A stretch of DNA of 64,000 nt from the NCBI GenBank assembly GCA_001792895.1, contig MARA01000010.1, forward strand, positions 744,001 through 808,000, in the 5' to 3' direction. Every line of letters begins with the position of its first letter. The first letter of the stretch is position 1. Below the pieces are notes generated by a model. The model was not told the DNA's origin. It saw only the letters and a program-made list of their open reading frames with translations, and made no database searches. Positions 57,171 to 64,000 of the stretch are shown here, piece after piece. This DNA comes from Lentinus brumalis. Its lineage: Eukaryota; Basidiomycota; Agaricomycetes; Polyporales; Polyporaceae. The position numbers and the translations under genes are program-made.

Positions 57171-58763
57171 GGCCAAGGACTATATACTTGAGGAGAGTAC
57201 GATGAAAAGGTAGGCGCCCATCCAAGCAATGCGTAGTCTTGTTCTCGGTCTCACCGTCTTACGTGCGTTCATCTCGATATTTGTAGATGGGAACGGAACT
57301 GGAGGTGACAAGCACAACTTCTGCACAGACTCGTCGGTATCATCCGCTCTGGGCTCGTAAATGGAGAAGGTCTGGCTCTACTGTAAGGGTGAGAAAATCA
57401 TTGCGCACGACTACGGCTCCCGCTGTCATACGACGCTGACCTTCTGGTCAGATCTCACCGTTCGCAACGAGAATCTCACGGGTTACCTGTGGATCTTTCT
57501 CTTATGCACACGCGTAGGAAGATCCATAGCGGCCTGGTAACACCCAGAATCGACGTCCATGTAACGCTCGCACGGGTTGTATGTGGCGTGCTCGGCGCGT
57601 GTGCACCCTGGCGCAGTGTCGCAATGCTTCCCGAGTCCGAGTCCCCTTCTCAGGTTGCCGGCTTAGCAATCAATTTTCGTCTTCTTCATTATGATGCCCG
57701 GCAAGGTTCCTGGCGACCGGCGGTGGCCGCTCTTTGGACTCAACGAAAGGCCTAGCTTTGTTCCAGTACTCATAACAATGGGAGACACCGGTGCGTCGCA
57801 AAGGTCGCACAAGGCAGACTCAAACATTCTATACCAGGCGTAGCTTTCTAACTGTCAATTTTGATCTCTGTCATCGTAGGCCCGCTGTTTCACACCTAGC
57901 GTCCGACTACAGCCAAGTGGCCTTTGTACGGCACGAGCCACTCACCGCTGGCCCGAGCACTTAAGTCTAGTGGGGCCTTCCTTGGAAGTTCAAACTCCAT
58001 GCAAGATCCGCTCATCCAAACACTGCTGACGGCAGCGACAACAGAGCGTGAGTGTGCAGATTCTGTCATGGCTCAAAAAGGACGTGTCCCATCGTCGCCG
58101 GGTGGGCCGGGCCAATGAGCTCGAGGTTCTGCGCCAATCGGTGGCGATTGCACGGATTGCTGTGTTGCTGGCTTCCAACGTCCGCGCAGGACCGCGGAGC
58201 GCAGCCTGGTCGCTCTTATATATGACAACATGCCCGCTTCGGCCTCCCTTTCGCACCTCGTCATAACGAAGACATATAACTCAACGTGGCTTGGCCCTCT
58301 ACCTTCCTCCTGCCTCCCCTGACGGCTTGCTTGAGCGAGCCCGAGGATGCAGCATTGACTTTCCCCCACGCTCATGCCGACGCTCTTGTCAGTGTCTCCC
58401 GGGCTCGTGACACCATACTCACAATGGGGCTCGGACATCGCGGAGTTCAGTAGCTCCGGACCGCCCTCAGCAGCCGTCAATGCGAAAGGAACCGCAGAGC
58501 TTTACCGTCCGGTAAGCGAGGTCAAAGCGGACAGTGCCTTAGGACTTGTATGTCGCGATTATCCAAGCGCCTACCCAAAGCGGGCCGTCATATGTAGCCG
58601 GGACTCAGCTCGCTCAAACACATATCGAACTCTCTCTCCAACCACTACTATCCTCCAGACACACCTCTCCTCTGCTACCTCTTATCTCCCCTCTTCTGCC
58701 TACATTGCCGCTTACCTCTTCGCGTCCCCTCGTGTGGTTAACCACTCTATCCTGCCCATAGGC
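57171..58763. other. Intergenic and promoter region of the tandem-repeat gene
   Basis: About 1.6 kb without a supported exon. An ATG at 58374 is in frame with the next gene and would add 130 residues, but 58620-58740 is pyrimidine-rich, like a fungal promoter or leader, so I chose the later ATG. Confidence 0.4.
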
Positions 58764-61700
58764 ATGAAACCTGCCACTGGTCCCAAACCACATCCATCCT
58801 CGACTTCTTCCCCTACAAGTCCGGCCCGCGACGCTCTCGGAATGAGCTCGGACATCCTCAAGGGTGCGCCATCCCTGCAGCCAGGCACGGCCAAGGAGGA
58901 GAGAGAGCGTCGCATGCAGACGGCCTCGCACCACCGGAAAGCAGAGCTGCCGGAAGTGCTACGGCGCGTCGATGCGTCCAAGGACTCTCTGACTGCTCAT
59001 AGGCCTACCGATGGTGCGTCCCGCTTGGCGAAAGAACAGTCAAATCTGAAGAATGTTCGTCAAGACCACGGCCGGTCGAGCTCCTCACCCTCGCAGACCA
59101 CCAGCCGGAAGACCGAGACGGAGACTGTCCGCTGCACCATCACGCCACTGGACTGGCCACAACCCAACTCTGCGGCTTTCCCTCCGCTATCGCCGTCCTC
59201 TCGCGCGCTCAATGTGGAGCCCTCGAGTAGGCTCCGTTCTCTCGACCACCAGGAGAAACCCCAGCAGTCTAAGGTCTCTCCTTCGCTCACCTCATCGGCT
59301 TCGAAGGCGAGTTCACGTCATGCCAGTGAGACGCAGGACTCGTCTTCGGACAAGCATGCCTTGGTCTCGTGCCCTCCGGCAGCAAATGTACCCAAGAAGG
59401 CTACTCGCAGGGCCCAAGAGCAGGCAGTTCTCGCTGAGCGAATCAAGGCGAATACTGAGACCTTGGAGCGGTGCATTGGAAGGCTCGAGGACATGTCGAG
59501 AGATATACGGGGCAGGACCTACGAAACACGTGGCGAGATGCACCAGAGGTGGCTTAGGGAAGGCACGATTAGCGTGAGTGCTCTCGATCCTGTGCGAGTG
59601 TTTGTTCATGCTGACGAGACGTGCGGCAGTTGAGTGACGTAGAGCGTGTCACGCTCAAAGGGTCCGTCTCAGACCTCCCCAAAGCTCCAGCGGTCGCGGC
59701 AAGGACTGCCGATTCAAAGGTTCAAGATGAGACTGGTGCTCTATCTACCGGTAGCACGGTCGAGGAGGGCGGCCTGAGCACAGTGCCACCGAAGGCCGGC
59801 TCGGCAAGCGGCGCACTTCCAAAGTCCAAGTCTTCTCGCCCAGTCCAACAGGCGGTCACGACGCCTGCGCATGGTGGATCATCGCATTCCACTGAGGGCA
59901 GCACGCGTCGGCCTCCGCATGCCAAGGACGTTGGGCTGGTGGCTTCGGTAAGGACTGAGAGTGCCATTGCGGTCAAAGATATTGATCACCTGTATGAGCA
60001 GAACGACCGCCCTTCAAGCAGCGCAGCTTCTGACAGCACAAGGTCCGGGTCTGACGTGTCAACAATCAAGGCTTCAAAGGTCGCGACAAGGACTGCCGGT
60101 CCGAAGCTGCAAGATGACACTGGTGCTCTATCTATCGGTAGCACGGTTGAGGAGGGCGGCCTGAGCACAGTGCTACCGAAGGCCGGCTCGGCAAGCGGCG
60201 CACTTCCAAAGTCCAAGTCTTCGGTCACGACGCCTGCGCATGGTGGATCATCGCATTCCACTGAGGGCAGCACGCGTCGGACTCCGCATGCCAAGGAAGT
60301 TGGGCTGGTGGTTTCGGTGAGTACTGGAAGTGCCATTGCATTCAAAAATATTGATCAGCTGTATGAGCAGAACGACCGCCCTTCAAGCAGCGCAGCTTCT
60401 GACAGCACAAGGTCCGGGTCTGACGTGTCAACAATCAAGGCTTCAGCGGTCGCCACAAGGACTGCCGGTTCAAAGCTTCGAGATAAGACGGGTGCTCTAT
60501 CTACCGGTAGCACGGTCGAGAAGAACGGCCTGAACACAGTGCTACCGAAGGCCGGCTCGGCAAGCGGCGCACTTCCAAAGTCCAAGTCTTCTCGCTCAGT
60601 CCAACAGGCGGTCGCGACGCCTGCGCATGGTGGATCATCTCCTCCCACTGAGGGCAGCACGCGTCGGCTTCTTAATGCCAAGGACGTTGGACCAGTGGTT
60701 TCGGTGAGTACTGGAAGTGCCATTGCATTCAAAAATATTGATCACCTGTATGAGCAGAATGACCGCCCTCCAAGCAGCGCAGCTTCTGACAGCACAAGGT
60801 CCGGGTCTGACGTGTCAACAATCAAGGCCTCGCAGCCGTACGCTTCGGTGTCTGTTCATTCTGCAGGAAGTACCGACCGCGCGCGGAAGAAGGCAGAGAC
60901 CACCGCAGTGGGCTCCGAAGGTGCCCTAGGTACTTCCAAGTCGGCGTCCTCGAGTCGGCCTCGTGGTAGTGCGGCATCTAGCTCTGAGGGGCAGTCCCTG
61001 GAAAAGAGCCGCTCTTCTGCAGCGCGGCCGGTTCCTGACATTGCTAGGCGCGATGGGACATCTGCAGCGCTTCGGGAGAAGGCATCGTCATCATCGCCGT
61101 CTATTGTTTCTTCCAATCGTCCGCCCCGGGTCGACTCGAATCAGGACAGCCGTGCCACGCCGCTTGGTAGTCGTGCCCTAGACAACGCGACGCCTCCCAA
61201 GAGGGCGGTGCCAAGTCACGGTACCCAGGACAAGACGGCGAGGCGGGCGCCATCTCCGTCTACTGCGTCATCCCTCAGCACAAGTACAGTGAGACCATCT
61301 GGTACTCACCATGCGCGATCCGCTGTTGCATCTTCAGTGAGCTTATACTGTAATCATATGGCTCCAGTTTTCATGACTTACTTCCGTCTTTTGAAGGTGG
61401 AGACTGTCCGTCCATCACCTTCTGCTAGCTCGAAGGTGACTAGAGCCCCATCGACCACCGCGCCGAACGTAACTGCCCCGCCTCTCAAGCTCCTCCCGGA
61501 TTCCACTGAGGCGCCAAAGGTACGCTGGAAACCCACTGCCCCGTTGAAGATCGAGAAACCGAAATCACTGGCGGCGTTCGCGGATGCCTCAAAGCCCGAG
61601 CTACCGCAAGACCACCCGGACTTCAGGAACCTCGATGCGCTCACCCCTCTGGCGACGTTCTTCGCAGAGTCGGTCGTTAGCGATGATGGGGACTCGGATG

Positions 61701-62338
61701 CCAATTTCGAGGACTCTCCATTTGGCCGGCAGACGCACCTTCCGTTCGTCCCTGCCGCCTCCGGCCCTGATGTTTGGAAGAGCGCCTCCTTGACTGAGGT
61801 CAACGTGATGAAGCCGCACTTCAGTCAAAGCCTCCCTCGCAACTCGCTGGCTGGACTCGTGGTTGCTGGTACCAACGACCAGGTGGATACGGGTGCAAGG
61901 TCAGGCGGAGAGGGCCTCCCGCGTCCGTCTGGAAATTCAAGAGACACGAGCACTGCAGTCCGTGTTCTGGCACAGCCCATTGCATCGGGGTCAACCATGT
62001 CCACGACCGACCACGTCATGCGCACCGATCCCGGTCCCAATCCTCCCCGGCCTTCACAGGCTAGAGTACCGTTCCTTCTTCGTGCTTTCCGCCGACCCGA
62101 ACCACCCCCGCCGCGATATTCCTCTGTAGTCCCACCTGCGCGACAAAGTGCGGTGATCAGGGAGGTCCAGGTGGTGGCAAGGATGCTCAGGGAAGTTGAT
62201 GAAGAGCAGAGATTGCGTGATCAGGCCCAACAGGGCAACTTATGCGCAACGTACAGACTGGCGGCCATGGATCGCGAGTGGGAACTGTTACACGGTGCCC
62301 CCCCTCCTCCTCCTCCCCGCCCCCCGAGGTTAACTTGA
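58764..62338 (+). CDS. Ser-rich hypothetical protein with three tandem repeats
   Basis: Two exons, 58764-59573 and 59630-62338, join at EGTIS-LSDVERV across a 56-bp intron with a GTGAGT donor, giving 1172 residues. The protein is Ser/Thr/Pro/Ala-rich and probably disordered. Three tandem repeats of 129, 123 and 129 residues (59693-60835) share VATRTAG, PKAGSASGALPKSK, TPAHGGSS and LYEQNDRPSSSAASDSTRSG. A short helical segment (RAQEQAVLAERIKANTETLE) precedes the repeats. The end is a charged helix (REVQVVARMLREVDEEQRLR) and a poly-Pro run. A 60-bp piece at 61337-61396 has a GTGAGC donor and AAG acceptor; removal or retention both keep the frame. No domain or membrane segment is recognised. An alternative start is 58374. 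Confidence 0.65.
59693..60835 (+). repeat. Three in-frame tandem coding repeats (387/369/387 bp)
   Basis: Unit 1 spans 59693-60079, unit 2 spans 60080-60448 and unit 3 spans 60449-60835. Units 2 and 3 share near-identical blocks of tens of bases. Unit 2 lacks 18 bp that encode a six-residue piece (RPVQQA in unit 1, RSVQQA in unit 3). All units keep the frame. Confidence 0.95.
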
Positions 62339-62974
62339 ACTTGTTATAAGATTATGCTTACGGTTATATGGGTTCCATTAGTCCTTACTGAACAGACGGA
62401 CGCAGTAGAAGCCTCACTTTGCCCTTCAAGGTCCCTGGATAACATTACTGTATTTCTGCTGTTTGCTTCGTGTACTTTAGATTCCTCCACAATCCTTGCA
62501 TTCATACCATCACCATCCCTCTATGCCTGTATGCCACTATGCCTTCTATGCACCATCCTCACCATTTCAACCACTCTTATAAGTTATCACCATGATCATC
62601 CTTTCAAGTGACGATGTACGTTACCACCAGTACATACTATAGATAGTAGAGGTAGTCTCCGATCGAATGTATCATACTCGCGTTGTGAATGCACATTAGA
62701 CTGACCGCAGTGCGACTGCGTGCTCCATGGCAATCACCGCCTGGAACCGCAATTCCGGAAATGACAGTGGATCTCTAGCTGACCGCAGGAAGGAGTTATA
62801 ACTGCAACGTATCCTCCAGTGCCAAGGAGTCCCCGACCCACCTGCGACTCCGCATACAAAGTTGAACGGGTGTATCGCCGAGAAGATGGTTTCATATACA
62901 TATATATACTTAGACCTCGGTCAAGATTATAAGATCCATCGCTTCTCAGTCGCACCACCCCCCAACCCACCCAA
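62339..62974. other. Intergenic upstream of the SDR gene
   Basis: Downstream DNA of the repeat gene and promoter of the dehydrogenase gene. No exon is supported. A TATA-rich tract is listed separately. Confidence 0.4.
62894..62909 (+). promoter_or_regulatory. TATA-rich tract before the SDR gene
   Basis: ATATACATATATATAC lies 66-81 bp before the ATG at 62975, a plausible TATA position for a strongly or inducibly expressed fungal gene. Confidence 0.45.
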
Positions 62975-63824
62975 ATGTCTACTTCCTCCAAAATCGTACT
63001 CTGCACCGGAGCCAACCAGGGCCTTGGCTACTGGATCATCCAGGTGGCAGCCTTGCACGACCCAACCTCCACCTACATCCTCTGCAGCCGTAGCCTCGAG
63101 AACGGCAAAGCAGCTCTCCAGAAACTGGAGGACGGAGGCGTAACCGCGAAGATCGACTTACTCCAGCTCGAGGTCACGGACGACGACCAGATCGCTGCTG
63201 CAGCGAAGTATGTGGAGGGGACTTACGGCCGCCTCGATGGTGAGCGCCATGCAGCACAAATGACCGGTCTTGCCCTGGCTCAGTACTGACTGCCGCTGCT
63301 TGCATGGTATAGTCCTCATCAACAACGCCGGCATCGCCCGTCTCCTACCCGAGGACGACCTCACCGCGATCCGGCGCACGTTCAACGAGCTCTTGAACGT
63401 CAACCTCACCTCCGCGGCGGTCATCATCGCCGCTTTCAAGCCCCTGCTCTACAAGTCCGCCGACCCGAAGGTGATCAACATCACGTCCGGGCTCGGGAGC
63501 TGCACGAACACGCTCACGAGGAAGATGTTCCGCGCGCCCGCGTACGGCACGAGCAAGACCGCACTCAACGGCCTCACGGTGCACATGCAGGCCGCGGAGA
63601 ACGACCGCGTCGCGGCGGAGCAAGGGGGCAAGCCGCTTATCCGATTCTACGTGTGTGCGCCGGGGCCGTTGAAGACGGCGTTGACGAACTACTTGGGAGT
63701 GGCGAAGGAGCCGGGGTTGGGTGCGGAGGTTGTCGTTCGTCTTATCGCAGACGATCAGAAGGCCTTCGAGGGCGGTTCGCAATGGGAGTTCGAGGAGGGG
63801 GAGATGCGGCGAGTGCCGTGGTGA
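62975..63824 (+). CDS. Short-chain dehydrogenase/reductase (carbonyl-reductase-like)
   Basis: Two exons, 62975-63239 and 63313-63824, encode 258 residues, a normal classical SDR length. The N-terminal Rossmann motif is CTGANQGLGYW (TGxxxGxG). CSRS follows the second strand, as in NADP-preferring members. Splicing restores LD-VLINNAGIARL with the NNAG motif. The catalytic Ser lies in VINITSGLGS and the Tyr/Lys in YGTSKTALNG. A substrate-lid region with YVCAPGPLKTALTNYLG follows. It should reduce or oxidise a carbonyl/alcohol with NAD(P)H, in the cytosol, as there is no targeting signal. The substrate is unknown. The intron is 73 bp. The last ~175 bp of the window, downstream of the stop, hold no gene. 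Confidence 0.92.
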
Positions 63825-64000
63825 TCCGGGAGAGCATTCTGGTTATCCTATGTATAACGACAACAGTCTAACCAATTGTACCTGGGGCCATGGGAACAAG
63901 TCAGCACGAGGACGAACACGACATATAACTGTGCAACTCACCTGAGATGGAAGAACTATGGATACAGCCTGAGATGACATGAAGCATACATACTATACAC

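Noticed and set aside
1..64000. CRISPR arrays, rRNA, retroelement reverse transcriptase or LTRs, and secondary-metabolite core genes
   Set aside because: Looked for and not seen; the only clear mobile element is the MULE.

Overview
The window is nuclear DNA of a filamentous fungus, most likely a mushroom-forming basidiomycete (Agaricomycetes). Genes lie on both strands and are cut by many short GT-AG introns, mostly about 47-75 bp. Introns were inferred by hand from reading frames, splice signals and protein continuity, so gene edges are firmer than every internal exon edge. The gene set is fungal: class IV chitin synthase, a probable DASH/Dam1 kinetochore subunit, a fungal-only DUF7082 regulator, and an ERG8-type phosphomevalonate kinase. 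There is no operon structure, no CRISPR, and no tRNA or rRNA I can support.

Layout. 0-10 kb is gene-poor: one dual-specificity phosphatase gene (minus strand) and a complete-looking Mutator-like (MULE) DNA transposon at 4666-9282, with ~143-bp terminal inverted repeats, a 9-bp target duplication and a multi-exon transposase carrying the D, D, E residues and a SWIM finger. 10-25 kb holds a DHDPS-family aldolase (minus), a probable Spc34-type kinetochore protein (minus), a very large DOCK-family GEF (plus) and a DUF7082 transcription regulator (minus). 25-34 kb is looser: Mediator subunit 27 (minus), an unknown protein (minus) and a mitochondrial LETM1-domain protein (plus). 34-50 kb holds the TPR protein Ski3 (minus), an F-box protein (minus), class IV chitin synthase (minus), a divergently transcribed CDKN3/KAP-like phosphatase (plus) and an unknown two-helix membrane protein (plus). 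51-64 kb holds phosphomevalonate kinase (plus), an AVT-type amino-acid transporter (minus), an F-box/LRR-like protein (plus), a Ser-rich protein with three ~129-residue tandem repeats (plus) and a short-chain dehydrogenase (plus).

The genes are unrelated housekeeping, signalling and cell-wall functions rather than one pathway. Three divergent pairs may share promoters: chitin synthase with the KAP-like phosphatase (408 bp apart), the AVT transporter with the F-box gene (~0.5 kb), and the Spc34-like gene with DOCK (~0.9 kb). The items most worth a second look are the MULE with its subterminal motif clusters, the KAP-like phosphatase with a long N-terminal extension and Glu where the family has its general-acid Asp, the kinetochore-like gene with a possible frameshift before its last segment, and the tandem-repeat gene. 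I found no convincing multi-gene novel system.
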